The notes beneath the pieces are model-generated. The model made no database searches and was not told the origin of the DNA. It worked only from the letters and a program-made list of their open reading frames with translations. Both the position numbers and the translations under genes were made by a program. Of a stretch of DNA of 64,000 nt, positions 36,931-48,839 are shown piece after piece (position 1 is the first letter of the stretch; each line of letters opens with the position of its first letter). This DNA comes from Oxytricha trifallax (Eukaryota > Ciliophora > Spirotrichea > Sporadotrichida > Oxytrichidae): NCBI GenBank assembly GCA_000711775.1, contig ARYC01019300.1, positions 1-64,000 on the forward strand. Direction: 5' to 3'.

Positions 36931-37849
36931 ATAATAAGTTATATTATTTTCGCAAAATAGTTTTTTAAACACAATATTATACATTCTTAATAAGAATAAT
37001 AATTCAAATTCAGGGTATCTTTAAAATCTTGAGAGTCCTTTTAAACAATAACATATTATTAAATTAACAATAAGCTTAAAAATAATTTGAAAATTGTATA
37101 TATATCAAATTACCTTGACAGGCAAGTTGAATTGAGATTCCAGATTTTGAAACCTGATGTTTAAATTTTGCATAGACTGAGTACATTTAAAGTTTTATAT
37201 AGAAATTTAATATATAAATTTATATAAACCTTTACAGATAAAACAAAAGCAAGGTATTTTGTTCCCATCAGTCCAAGAATCTACTAAATTACTACCGCAT
37301 TAGCAAAGTCCTTGTTATTTTGAAAATCCCAAATATATGTGTTTTTGATTGTTTCATTATAGTTTTACTTATAGTTAGATAAAAATTATTCCACGTGCAA
37401 GTGTTTCCCAACAATTAACTTCATTAATAATAAATGATATTGAGAATAAAAGGACATTAGCATTGCTTTAAGTGCAAAATTTATATAAAATGTTACCAAA
37501 TTTTTAAGAATGCAGCTAAATAAAATTCTAAAAAATTGGGCTTTTAATGAACAATAAACTTAAAGATTTTATATAAATTGATGAAAATGTAGAAACAAAA
37601 TTAACCAAGCTACACGAAACAGTGCATCTTTAAACTTAAATATACTCTGCTAAATAAAATTTCTTAAATGCTTAGATCTACGATGCAAATAAAATTAAGA
37701 AAGAAAAATATATTGTATTTTAAGTGAGCTCAAAATATATAATAGAGTAAGTAATTTAAATTTTCATGCTTATGGCAATTGAGTTTAAGTTATAAAGATT
37801 AAATTATATTGTAAGAATGTAAATTACTTTCTATAAAAATCTATTTAAG

Positions 37850-38710
37850 ATCTGTAGGCAGATGAAGATCACTTTCTTCAATCTCACAAATAGTCTATAA
37901 AACATACAAATCTTTAGTAAACAGCAATAATCCTACTCTTGAGCAATATAATTATTGTAATCAGAATAAACGAAAGTAGTATGTTTTGAAAAACTCTTTT
38001 TCTTTGAGGATTTAGTAAAATATATAAAATTTCTTTCAAGGTATTGATGTTTCACTCGAGTACTCTGTAAAGAGTGAAAAGTAAATATTAGTAATTGATT
38101 TTCTAACGATAAAATTCATGATTGTTCACAAAAATCTTAGAGATGAGAATACTTTTACCATTGGTCGTTCCTATTTTTGAAGCGGAGTCTCTTGGTACAT
38201 GTGTCCTCTTCTACTGATGAGAATGAGGTTTTTTGAAGGAATATTATCTTGTCCCAATAAGATACAATTATATGTGATCTAAATAAAAGACTCATTAAGA
38301 AGTTAATACAAGAAAATTATGATTGCTATTGATGTGCTTGCTATTTTCGTGATAGCTTCAGTAGGATATGAAGAGGAAAATATCCAAGCAATGAGAACTT
38401 CAAGTATGATGATATAAATGATGAAAATCACTAAAGCAGAAAAGTCAGATGATTAAGACTTAAAGTATGAAATACATTCAATTCTTTTGCTCTAAAAGAA
38501 AAATAGGGCCCGAACTCATCTTACTCACTTCCATATACTGAATCTAATGAGATAAAATTATTTGAAAAATTTTATTAAAATACATATTGAAAAAAATTAC
38601 ATGAACTTATTAACTTAGATGCAAAAATTGAAATCAATAATTAACAAATTATATCAAACTATAAATTCTTTAAAAGTTCAAATCATTAAAGAAGTGAAGA
38701 GTATGTGACA
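37850..38710 (+). other. Coding-like stretch in several frames, candidate MDS group
   Basis: From 37850 a frame reads QADEDHFLQSHKQSIK, then another NSNNPTLEQYNYCNQNKRK through RDENTFTIGRSYF to a TGA near 38180. From 38210 to 38720 two frames look coding: one is open about 170 codons; the other looks more protein-like (DLNKRLIKKLIQENYDCY, GKYPSNENFKYDDIND, ELINLDAKIEINNQQI) but contains six TGA. This could be a decayed gene or MDSs with short gaps. Confidence 0.35.
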
Positions 38711-38994
38711 ATATAAGTAATTAGCAAAAACATGATTTTCTCTTTCTGTATTTATTATTACATATTTTTTCTTGATCTTTTTTCCTGTCATAAAAGTAGA
38801 ATATAGGCGCTTACATGAATGCTTTTATTTTATCCATTATAAATATTTCATCATTAATCGTATTAATTAAGATTTGCCCTCATCCGCTCATAGAGATTAA
38901 TTATAAACAAGTTATTAATGGAAATTATCTCATTTAATATAGTATTAATAAAATATTTGATAATAAATTTATCAATATATTTAGACTTAAATAT

Positions 38995-39135
38995 ATTTAA
39001 TGAGAATCACCTTGTATGATGTTTATAATCTAAGTTTTTCTCTCTAAATCTGGCGTAGCTATATCATTGAAAACAACGCTCCTTGTCAAGTTATAACCCG
39101 CTTTGTTGTTTCGCCCTCTATGAATAGAAATATAT
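38995..39135 (-). other. Coding island, candidate MDS
   Basis: The minus strand reads HRGRNNKAGYNLTRSVVFN then DIATPDLERKTQIINIIQ in one frame, with AT-rich sequence on both sides. Family unknown. Confidence 0.4.
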
Positions 39136-40398
39136 TTATTCTAAAAGAACACTTCTTATGACAATATCTCGTTGTACATAGTTAAGGCTTCGTTTTAATC
39201 AAGTAAAACATATATGTAACAATTTTTCTTCAAAGTAATTTCAGTATTTATAAGCTCCTGGTTATAAATTGTATAAACTTTAAAGTAGGAAAGTTAAATC
39301 TATCACAAATTCCTTTCAAGTAATACGAACATTTAATCTACAAAAAGATACTTTTCAGAACAATAAGTATTTTACTACAAAAATGGTTTCAGTTTCTAGC
39401 TAGTAGCTTCCAAGTGGTAGATCAACAATAACTTCAGTATAGCCAAAGATACTTTAAAGCAAAGGTTTTAATCAGTATATTTTTTTAAAGAAAAGTTTAA
39501 GTAACAATAATTCTTAATGATGCTTTTGTAGTCATCCACAAATATAAATAAGCACAAAAGATAGTCCTAAAAAATAGATTGTACTGATAAGAGGCAGTTT
39601 AAGTTAATATATGATGTAACGATTCTAAAAATTAATGCTGTGTCTTATGATAGCCTTATTATCAGTTGATTGCTTTATATTATCATCATATTTTTAATCG
39701 AAATTATGAGTAAATAATTAAGATTTAATATTTTTTGGGATTTTATTCTGTCAATTGAGATATATATGGTATATGTTTGCATAGTTTTAGTTAAATTTGA
39801 CCAAATATGATAAATCATGATTTCGGATAAAACTGAATATGATAAATATACAAGATACTCAAGTTGACTTATTAAAATTTTATGTCTGATTATTTTATTT
39901 GACTTCATTTTATATATTTACATAGAAAGGATGCTCACATTAAAATTTTTACAAATTGTTTGTGTAAGTTGAAAACCACTTACTCTTTGATGCCTAAATT
40001 AACAATAAAATGATTGCTTAATTATATTAAATCTAAGCAAGACATTTTAAATGCTATGATCAACCATTTCTTACAATTCTAATACTGGATGCTGAAGAAG
40101 AAATAATCAAACTTAGGTATAAATTTGCCATCAATTATTATTTAGAGACTTATTCAAATACTCAGAAAATTAATGAGTAAGGAATTTATGAAAATATAAA
40201 ATTTGATTGTAGAGGTATACACTTTATTTAGAATATATACATAATCATTTATCTTCAATTGTTAACAACAATAAGAGATTTAAAATTAAAAATTAAGTAG
40301 AATCAGGAAAGGTTGATGTTTATAAAGTATAGAAATAACCAAAACCCTAAATAAGACTAATAGAAGAGAACCTAACAAACAATTAAGTTGACGAGAAT
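39136..40398. other. AT-rich spacer
   Basis: Nothing supportable seen; the minus-strand open frame at 39.68-39.91 kb is AT-driven. Confidence 0.5.
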
Positions 40399-40484
40399 CA
40401 AAACCCCAAAACCCCTTCAGTAGTTTAATTAAGTTTTTGATTGATAAAAGTGGACAATTATTGTATACTTTATTAAGGTATTAC

Positions 40485-41508
40485 TGTGAGTATATAGATT
40501 TATTGTTTTAGTTGCGTTATGGATGTAATGATTATATTGATCAACTCAAACAAATTCTAAATTATACGTCTATAGCAAGGCTGCTCCATAAATCTCCACC
40601 AACAGTTATGTCTCACTGTCTATTAGCATTGAATTTAAAGAGATAGCAGCTTAATTCTAAGCCTTAGAGACCTTTAAAATTTTAGCAACATCATATCGAT
40701 TATATTTTTAATGATAAGACTCTTAAATACTGGGATCATTTCTCTTTGGCCTAGAGGGCAGTGATGTTTCATCGCCAATTTCCTGAGCTTCACATTTCTG
40801 CTTAATCTATAGCTAGCATATATAAAAAGAACGGAATATCTTACAAGACAGTCAATCGTATTAAGAGAGTGATTGATATTAATGTTCCATTTTATAAGAT
40901 TAATTTTAATTATATATTCGATTAAATGCAGAGGGCTTAAGAGCATAATATAAAGTTCATACACGCTGATGAAGCTGTATTCACATTCAATACCTTATAT
41001 CAAGGTCTTGGTATAATAGGTACAGTAACATAGAAGTATATGATTAAAAAGTTAAGGTTTAAACTCATGCAATCCTTCGTGGAATAAGTGAAGATAGTGG
41101 CCTTGAGACTTATGTTATCCACCCTCGCTCTATAAAAAGACTGAATAATATATTAAGTTCTTGCAATAACTCAGAGACAAATACGCTGACTAAGAGATTA
41201 TTCTGTTCGTTGATAACTTGTCAGTTCATAAAACTAAAGACTCAAGGAAATAATATGAAAGATTAAACATAACACCTGTATTTAATGTTCCCTACAGCCA
41301 TTAGTTCAATGGAATTGAATTATATTGGGGTTTATTGAAAGCCCATTACAAGAAACTTCTTCTCTATCACTTGATGCACGACTTGAAGATAGATACAGTA
41401 GACTTTATTTAGAGTGCTGCTAAAAGAGTCAGCGGTAATAAAGCTAAAGTATGGGCAAGAGAAGGGAGATTTTGTGTATATAAATAAGTTTTATATTTAA
41501 ACGAATGA
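40485..41508 (+). pseudogene. TBE 42 kDa-type DDE transposase (TBE3 copy)
   Basis: Homology starts at CEYIDLLFQLRYGCN; the ATG seen in TBE1 is deleted. The full catalytic set is legible: HADEAVF, FVDNLSVHK and FNGIELYWGLLK. TGA at 41506-41508 gives the proper C-terminus (GRFCVYKQVLYLNE). A missing base near 41.0 kb and an extra A near 41130 shift the frame. It preserves the Asp that is Glu in TBE1 and TBE4. Confidence 0.88.
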
Positions 41509-42180
41509 ATAAGTTCACTTATTAAATTAACCCGTAAAGGGATTTGGCTTGTCTTTCTTTTCTTCCTCTTAAGGCTTGCTTGGGCCCATGCCTCTTCTCT
41601 TAGTACCAGCACCTGCATCTATATTCATATCGTCTTGCTTATAGAAATCTTTGAAGAGTCTCTTGCTTATTTCATGCTTTACTTAAGACAATCTTTCCCT
41701 GTTTAATTTGCTGCGATCTTTCAACAAGTATAGCAGTACCAGGTTTTTCTATAATGTTAGCAATCTAAGCTTACTTGAGATGAATGGATGCTTCTGCAGT
41801 TCCTAGAGCCAGGTATCGCTGAATTTTATTCCTTGCTTCTCTTTTTCTTCAGGAGAGATGCTGTATCGTTTCTTGTGTGGCTTCTTAAATTATTTCATTT
41901 AAGTACTCAGATTTCAGAGTTCCAAGAACACCAAAGAAGAAATTTCTCTCTGGCAATTTATTAAAGAGCTGCAGTTTTTATGGAAGGTATGCAGCAACAT
42001 CTGGATCACTCATAGCATCATCATAAAGATTTGTTACAGAGAATTCAGGGTAGTTAGATATCTCTATCATCCAAATTTTATTAGACTAAAAAACCCTTTT
42101 CTCTTCACTTAGTAAGGCTTTTAAGAATAAGATTTTAGTTCCCTCCTAAGTCGGCAAGAACAATCCAACTATTATCGATT

Positions 42181-43516
42181 TATTATTATTAAAATACAAT
42201 TGATTTGGGAAATTGTGAAAATAAAATTAATATTCAAATTATAAGTATTTCTAACTGCCACTAATTAGAGAGTCTTGTAGATCAAAATTGATTCAGTATA
42301 CTTACCGTTATGATTCAAAGTGCCTCGGATGCATACTGTTTCTGATGAGCCATACGGAGATCTCTAAAGAAGCAATTTGGCAGATTTGGCAGCAGAAATT
42401 CACTAAATCACCGTATATTATAGGGTATTTGGCGGAAATGGCACTAGAATTTTGCAATATATCCTGATTCTTAATTTTTATTATTATATATTATTAAATT
42501 TAATTATTTTTAAAATTTGGCACATTTGGCACCTGCCAAATCTTGCAAAGTGTAGTATGTATTATATGCGACTGGTGATTTGCCGAAATCGAAAACTGAA
42601 TAGAATACAATTTAAATGAAGACATTAATCTTAACAATGAAGAAACCTTGGGAGTTATGTGAAAGTGAGAATCCATCAGCAATTCCATTGATATAGATGT
42701 CAGCAGTGTCTCTATCAAGATAGAAACCTTCAGCTTGTAAGATGTTTTCATTGCCATCACTCTTGATATTGTGAATTTGCTTGGCATTGACGAATCTAGC
42801 ATATGAAGTGTTTTGGAACACGTAAATGGATGAGTTGAAGCCAGTACTTGAAACTGAAGCTTATTGGTAGTAGTTCTCTGAGATAATGACTGTAACAATA
42901 ATTCTCTCGTTATAGAGATCATCGATCTCATCAGTCAAACCGCAGTAATTTGCGTTGTTATCATATTCACTAGCCTCAGAGTAAGGTGCCATTTGACGGT
43001 ATTGCCCTAAGTGATTGATTGAATGAATGATGAGTAATATCGATTGTCACTGCCCTTAATGGAGTAAGATCCGCAAAGAATATAGTCACCATTATCTTCT
43101 AATTTATTATATAATACTAATAATCATTTTATTAATACATACTACACTTTGCAAGATTTGGCAGGTGCCAAATGTGCCAAATTTTAAAAATAATTAAATT
43201 TAATAATATATAATAATAAAAATTAAGAATCAGGATATATTGCAAAATTCTAGTGCCATTTCCGCCAAATACCCTATAATATACGGTGATTTAGTGAATT
43301 TCTGCTGCCAAATCTGCCAAATTGCTTCTTTAGAGATCTCCGTATGGCTCATCAGAAACAGTATGCATCCGAGGCACTTTGAATCATAACGGTAAGTATA
43401 CTGAATCAATTTTGATCTACAAGACTCTCTAATTAGTGGCAGTTAGAAATACTTATAATTTGAATATTAATTTTATTTTCACAATTTCCCAAATCACTTT
43501 TATTTTAATAATAATC
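42181..43516. mobile_element. 1.34-kb inverted-repeat element inside TBE3
   Basis: Arms 42181-42562 and about 43132-43516 are nearly identical inverted repeats (tips TATTATTATTAAAATA and inverse; both contain GGCACCTGCCAAATCTTGCA or its complement). The centre (42563-43131) is unique and GC-richer. The insertion splits the 22 kDa-type gene of TBE3, so it is younger than that TBE. It carries no transposase of its own. Confidence 0.85.
42616..43100 (-). CDS. Protein-coding segment enclosed by the inverted repeats
   Basis: The unique centre reads on the minus strand as GDYILCGSYSIKGSDNRYY, then after one frame change near 42990 continues for about 120 codons: SEASEYDNNANYCGLTDEID, NERIIVTVIISENYYQ, STGFNSSIYVFQNTSYARF, LDRDTADIYINGIADGF, ending IVKINVFI. 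An in-frame TAA inside must be Gln, so it uses the ciliate code. Coding character ends at a TAA just before the arm; the next TGA lies within the arm. This looks like a captured MDS or exon. No family recognised; a beta-rich secreted or surface-type composition (many N, S, Y) is only an impression. Confidence 0.6.
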
Positions 43517-44197
43517 TTACTTGAGCAATTTCCTTGTTATACCAAATATCTATAAAGGTCCTCCTTACTTCTGAATCTCCCTATTAAATCTTGAGATTAA
43601 ATTCTCTTCATTGCATCATTCATTGATTCCATCTTACTCCCAGTTTCTAGAAATGTTAATGAAATTTTAAATTATGGATATCCATTCTAAACTTACTAAA
43701 ATCTTTCTACTAAATAGAGAAATCCAATTGGAGGTCAACCTGAATAAGATAGTTAGAGAAAGATGGAGGAACTTTCTCCAAGTTTCAAAGTTTGACTTCC
43801 ATTTTTATCAAACTTTTTCCATTAAATTGCTCCTAATAATAATTAATTTAATTAGGTGGTGCTCTTAATTTATTAAAAACTTAATTAGGGGGTTATAATA
43901 TAGTTCAAAACCGTATTAGGTGGTATAATAAAAAAAATAAATTTTAAAACCTCCCCTCCTAAATTTGCAAGAACAGCTTTAGGAGCTCCTCCTAACTTTA
44001 CTAAACACATTTAGGTGCATTTTAATTAATAAAATGAATGAATTAGTATATAAATTATCTCTAAAAATAGGAAACATAAGATTAATGTCTCGCGTAATGT
44101 TCTCATTAAACCTCTCTAATCCTTTGAGGATATGCTCTTACTCTTGTATAAAGGTAGAATTAAAACAGCTTTAATAACTATTAATAGTATTAATAAA

Positions 44198-45644
44198 ATG
44201 AGCGGCAACTTACTTAGAACAGCGGCATTGCTTGGCATTAGCCAGCAAAAACTTTCTTTCACATATCAAAAGAAAATTGAGACTTGCGATGCCTCTACCT
44301 AGTACGAACCTGAAATTTTCTAACCTTAGGCCTTAGACTTTGATTAACAATTCAGTTGTTAAATAGAAATGCATAGCTAAGATATTCAATGCGAAGTTCC
44401 AATGAAAATGGTTGTAGAGTAGGAAGAGAAAAAAGAAATTTAGGCTTTACATTTATGTGAAGAGTGTGTGAAGAACTTCACTTATAAATCTGCTCTTAAG
44501 TGTCATATCTTAAGGCAGCATTCTAACAAGCCCAAGCTATCTTAAGCATGATAAGATAGATGGAAAATATTTCTGCCCTTACTGTAATAAGTATTACAAT
44601 CATTCAAGGGAGTTAAAAGTTCATCTATAAAATCATCATGGCAAAAAGTTTGAAGTAATAGATCCAGAGACTGGTGAGGTCTTCCTTTAAAAAAGAAAGC
44701 CAAGAGACCCTTTAGAATCTCTGGAACAATAAGTAAAGAAAGAAAATAAACTTATTAAAGCAGTGAGAAACCTCCCTGCCCCAGAGATAGTAAAAATCAC
44801 TCTTAAGATGCATGCACTTAAACTTCCAATATTGAATATAATTAACCTTAAAAAGTTTAAAGAAAGTTATCTTATCCTTGGGGATAAGTTTGAGAAAAAA
44901 AGTCATAACAGAAAAGTAGTTCGCATACAAAATATATCCATTCAACTACTTCAAATGCGATGACAAGTATCAAATGGAATTCGTAAATGAATACCAAGCA
45001 CTTACAAAGTCAAGAGATAGATAGTGCATATTTATAATATAGCTCGATGATATTCTGTTTGCTCAAGATAATGTAGCTTTTCGTCTCCCTCTGTACTAAA
45101 TGACTTTAAGAGACTACATTTAAGATTAAAGGATACCAAAGTAGTTACCTCTTATTCTTACCAATGTTTGCAAAGGCATTGAGGAACTGCACATTTTAGG
45201 ATATGTTCATAGAGACTTGAAGCCTGAGAATATTATACTTGACTTTTCACCTCTCAGAATCTTAATAATAGATTTCAATAGATCATAGAGAGTTGAAGCT
45301 TCAGGACTTGGCAACGTGTATGGTACTCCTGGATACTTTCCAGAAAGAGAGGACTGGAGAGATGGTGATATTAAGTGGGATAAATGGGCTCTAGCAGCAA
45401 TAATTTTGAGAATGCGAAATGACAAGAAATGATTACTATAGCAGCAAGAGAGAAAGATTCAAAGTAGAGAATACAGCAATATCTAGACTAGAATAAGATA
45501 AAAGGTAGAATGAAAGATATGGCTGGATAGATAATCATTAAGCCTAACCACAGAGCTGACCATAAAATAGACTGAATTGTAATTTGGATAGGAGAAATTA
45601 AGTTTAGAAAGTTGCCTCATGATGCAAAAGTACTGTTTGAGTGA
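44198..45644 (+). pseudogene. TBE 57 kDa-type zinc-finger/kinase-like protein (TBE3 copy)
   Basis: ATG 44198 (MSGNLLRTAALLG) to TGA 45642-45644. Fingers HLCEECVKNFTYKSALKCH and YFCPYCNKYYNHSRELKVH. The kinase-like half has the canonical HRDLKPENI and YGTPGYFPERE, but DFN in place of DFG, as in the other copies, and the region corresponding to the glycine loop is not recognisable. Frame changes near 44545 and in a run of A near 44898; TGA after RMRNDKK near 45430 also needs a shift. This is the best template for judging whether the kinase fold is catalytic. Confidence 0.88.
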
Positions 45645-45802
45645 ATTGTAAAAATAAAACACCTGTATTACACAAATTTACATTACATTTAAACCCTAAA
45701 CCCCTACATAAACCCTATTAAACTCTAATAAAGTATGCACTAATTGTCCACTTTTATCAATCAAAAAATCAATCAAACTGCTGAAGGGGTTTTAGGGTTT
45801 TG

Positions 45803-47447
45803 AATGATGAACACTAAAATTTATTGTAAATAAATGGAATAGATCTATAATAGTCATGGGATGGATGTTGCACGTATTATCCCAATAAATTATAAATTAA
45901 GTACTTAAAAACAATATTTTTAGCTTATACCTTTAAAATTAATATGAAAAGAATTAAATTGCCAAGTTTTGCTTCTTAAATTATTGAAATTCTAAAAAAA
46001 CAAGAAAATGAATGATTTTTAAAACATGGTATAAGCAAGGAAAATTTGAATTAGCAAATAATTGGTGTGAATATGTTCGATGGAGCAACTAAAGTAATAT
46101 TAATTTAATTCATATATTAACGAATTAATAATTAAACATATGGATAAATTTATGAACAATATGTTGCTAATGTTTTGGACAATTTATTTTGATATACAAT
46201 TAAGAATAGCTATTAATGAATAAATTTCATTTTTTTATAATCGTAAAAATAAAACAAACCAATGTAATAGCATCTCCATTTATGGATATCACGTCGTTTA
46301 TTAATTATGTCATTTTGTTATTTGACTTTAAAAGTATAGAGAACAAAATTAATTATGCTAATTTTTATACCACCTTAATTATTCATAACATGTTTAAGGT
46401 GAAAATAAAGATTAAAAAAGGTTAATTAGAATTAAAGCAATATGTTATAAACTAATGTGATGTGAAATTAATTATTCCCCATCTTTAATTAATAATATTT
46501 TAGTCGCTTTCATTAATTTTTATTGCAATCTTTTTTAAAATGATATTTTTCATGATATTGGTAAATAGCATGATATTTTACAAGATGAGAGCAAGGATGC
46601 AACTCTGGTAATTCCTAAAAATGACTATAATATTGGATAAAAAATCAAATTTATATAAGGGAATAGTAGGAAAAAACTGATTTTAATACATTGCATAATT
46701 TTTTATGTGATTGTAAATCTCAAAGATTTAAAAATTTGACAAATCCTATATATTAGAGGCTTCAATAATAATAGATTGGATAAATTAATTCTTAAAATTT
46801 ATGAATAACTTGGACCTCGAAATTAAATATGAAAAAGAGATAAAACTATAGGAATTTTAGTATAAAAATATGATTAAACAAGATTATTTTAGAATATAAT
46901 CTTTGGAGGTGATAGAAGAATCATAGCTTCAGAAAGTTGGTTAAAATTATGTTCGAAATTCACAAGGTAAGAAATCCTATGTCAAATATTATTATTGGAT
47001 TTATTTTATTTTATCATTTGGTAATTGACTTGACTATGGCTATTCATGGTCTTTCCCGTCTGTAATTTCATCTGCTATTCTCATTTCCTTATATCTTTAA
47101 CTCTGGTAACTCTATTAAACTTCTTATTTTTAATTATCTAATTGTCATAAAAACCGTTTTCGATTGGATCATTGTTTAATTAATTCTATTTTATAAAACT
47201 AAAGTAAATATATAAAATCTATGATAAGACAGTAAAGCGTATATGAGTTAGCCTCAAGAATAAATAATCGCAATAAACAATAGAATATAAATAAATTCTG
47301 AGAAAAAACAAGAATATTAATAAAATACATAAAAATAGGTAAATAGGTACAAATTTAAATATAGAAAAATTTTGTCATTATTTTAACTGTAATGTTTTTA
47401 ATATTTTATAATTTAAGATATAAATATAATTAATATGCTTATTAAAA
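45803..47447. other. AT-rich spacer
   Basis: Nothing supportable seen. Confidence 0.5.
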
Positions 47448-48830
47448 ATGAATCGCTTTTTCGGTGGATCACAAGGCAGCTTAATGAACCCTCACTTCTA
47501 TAGAAAGAGCTCCCAAGAATTTTTATCAAAAATATGGTCAGATAAATGTTCACTGTAAGTTTTATTGCTATTCTTAATTAATCTATCCATATAACTTTAA
47601 AACTAAATCATTTGAATTGATATAATTCTAACCTGGAAATATAGGGGCTGCCTCAAAAGGTGAAGTGCTTCAATACGACAGAGTGTATCGTTTAATTTCT
47701 CAATTTCAAGAGCACAATTGAGAAGAACAAGACTGTTTGATAACTTGTCTCATACTCAATTTCTAAACCATGAATAAGAACTGGGATTTCGTGATGAAAA
47801 ATTTACAAGAAACAGAAGTAGTTAACCTCTAGAATGTCATGAATGTGATACAAAGCTATGTGAACTTATAAACTGCCTTCAACTATACCACAGATCACTC
47901 CGGCTTTAAGACCACTCTTGAAACCAGAATCGAAAATAATAATGCATCAGTTCCTATGACCATTTACAGAAAGGTAATTATTGTTAACATTTAGCTATAG
48001 AGATTCACTAAATATAATAGATTAATTTGTTGTTTACTCAGATAATTATAGTCAAGTCATAATTAATCGCAGAAGATTTTTGAAGAGATAGAAATTGTTC
48101 TTCAAGTATTCTATAACTTGATTGATGATATTACACAGAATAGAATAAATGAGAAAATTGAAGAAAATCAAGACCACAACATTGCTTACTTGGAAATTGG
48201 TTTCATTTAGTCAGTAAGAGATAGCTTTGTTTAAAAATAAGAGCTCTCTCATAAATATAATTATATAGAGATGCGTATCGTTTAAATCTTAGCAGTTATT
48301 TAAACTTATATTACAAAATTACCTTATGCATGACAGTTATGAATAAATTAACTAAATTTATATTAAACTATCTCTATTTCTCATAATTTTTTTTATGTAT
48401 TTTATAAATATTAAGCGAAAGAGGCTTGTAAACTCAACCGCACTTTCATAGTCATCAAGAGGTCAAGAAACATTAAAATATAAATATGATAAAAAATTTT
48501 AAAGGCAAAGCTATTGAAATTATTAATGAAAAGTTTGAAGTAATAATCACAGATATCAAACTCATCAGATACTGAATTACTGAAGTAAAGTTATTAAAAT
48601 CCTATAAAAATTGAAGATATATAAATATATAAAGAAAACATTTGATATGCAGTCAAGACTTTAAGTAGTTCTAAAACTATAGTTTTAATAGACAAACACA
48701 GTATAAATGTAGTCAGATTTTGAAAATTAAACAATTTACATCTTTGATATAGTCAAGGCAATCACCTATGTAGATTGAGAGAAAGTACTGGTGGAGTAGT
48801 TGCATAAGTCCTGAAAGAATTTAAATAGGG
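47448..48830 (+). CDS. Split gene of unknown function with IES/intron-like gaps
   Basis: ATG 47448 opens MNRFFGGSQGSLMNPHF. Coding stops at 47555 and resumes at 47648 after ~93 bp of AT; a CTG is present at both edges and using it once keeps the frame (then PQKVKCFNTTECIVQ). One base shift near 47740 leads into NWDFVMKNLQETEVVNLQN and TTLETRIENNNASVPM. A second AT gap (about 47976-48090) has AAG at both edges, again in frame, but also fits a GT..AG intron; then FEEIEIVLQVFYNLIDDITQ to about 48225. Coding is weaker to 48830. Either an MDS series with 3-bp pointers or a germline gene with introns. No family assigned. Confidence 0.5.
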
Positions 48831-48839
48831 CAGTATATT

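Larger units (their letters stand above)
41515..43632 (-). pseudogene. TBE 22 kDa-type ORF split by insertion (TBE3 copy)
   Basis: ATG at 43632 (MESMNDAMKRIQSQ) and TGA at 41515-41517 are both present, but the codons after about the 40th are separated from the rest by the inverted-repeat element at 42181-43516. The downstream part keeps LNEIIQEATQE-like and PGTAILVERSQQ-like stretches with further changes. Its C-terminus (EEEKKDKPNPFTG) is recognisable. Confidence 0.85.
40399..45802 (+). mobile_element. TBE3: TBE transposon enlarged by an internal insertion (5.4 kb)
   Basis: Left end CAAAACCCCAAAACCCC at 40399, right end GGGGTTTTAGGGTTTTG finishing at 45802, both flanked by AAT (40396-40398, 45803-45805). 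Terminal repeats continue inward as in TBE1. Three ORFs are in the usual order. About 85 bp including the transposase start are missing next to the left terminal repeat, and a 1.34-kb inverted-repeat element sits inside the 22 kDa-type ORF. Confidence 0.95.

Noticed and set aside
42500..42931. 143-codon standard-code reading frame on the minus strand
   Set aside because: It is out of phase with the much more protein-like frame through SEASEYDNNANYC and LDRDTADIYING; kept the latter.
40399..45802. C4A4/G4T4 repeats as true telomeres or nanochromosome ends
   Set aside because: Each lies at the tip of a TBE with matching inverted repeats and a 3-bp target duplication.
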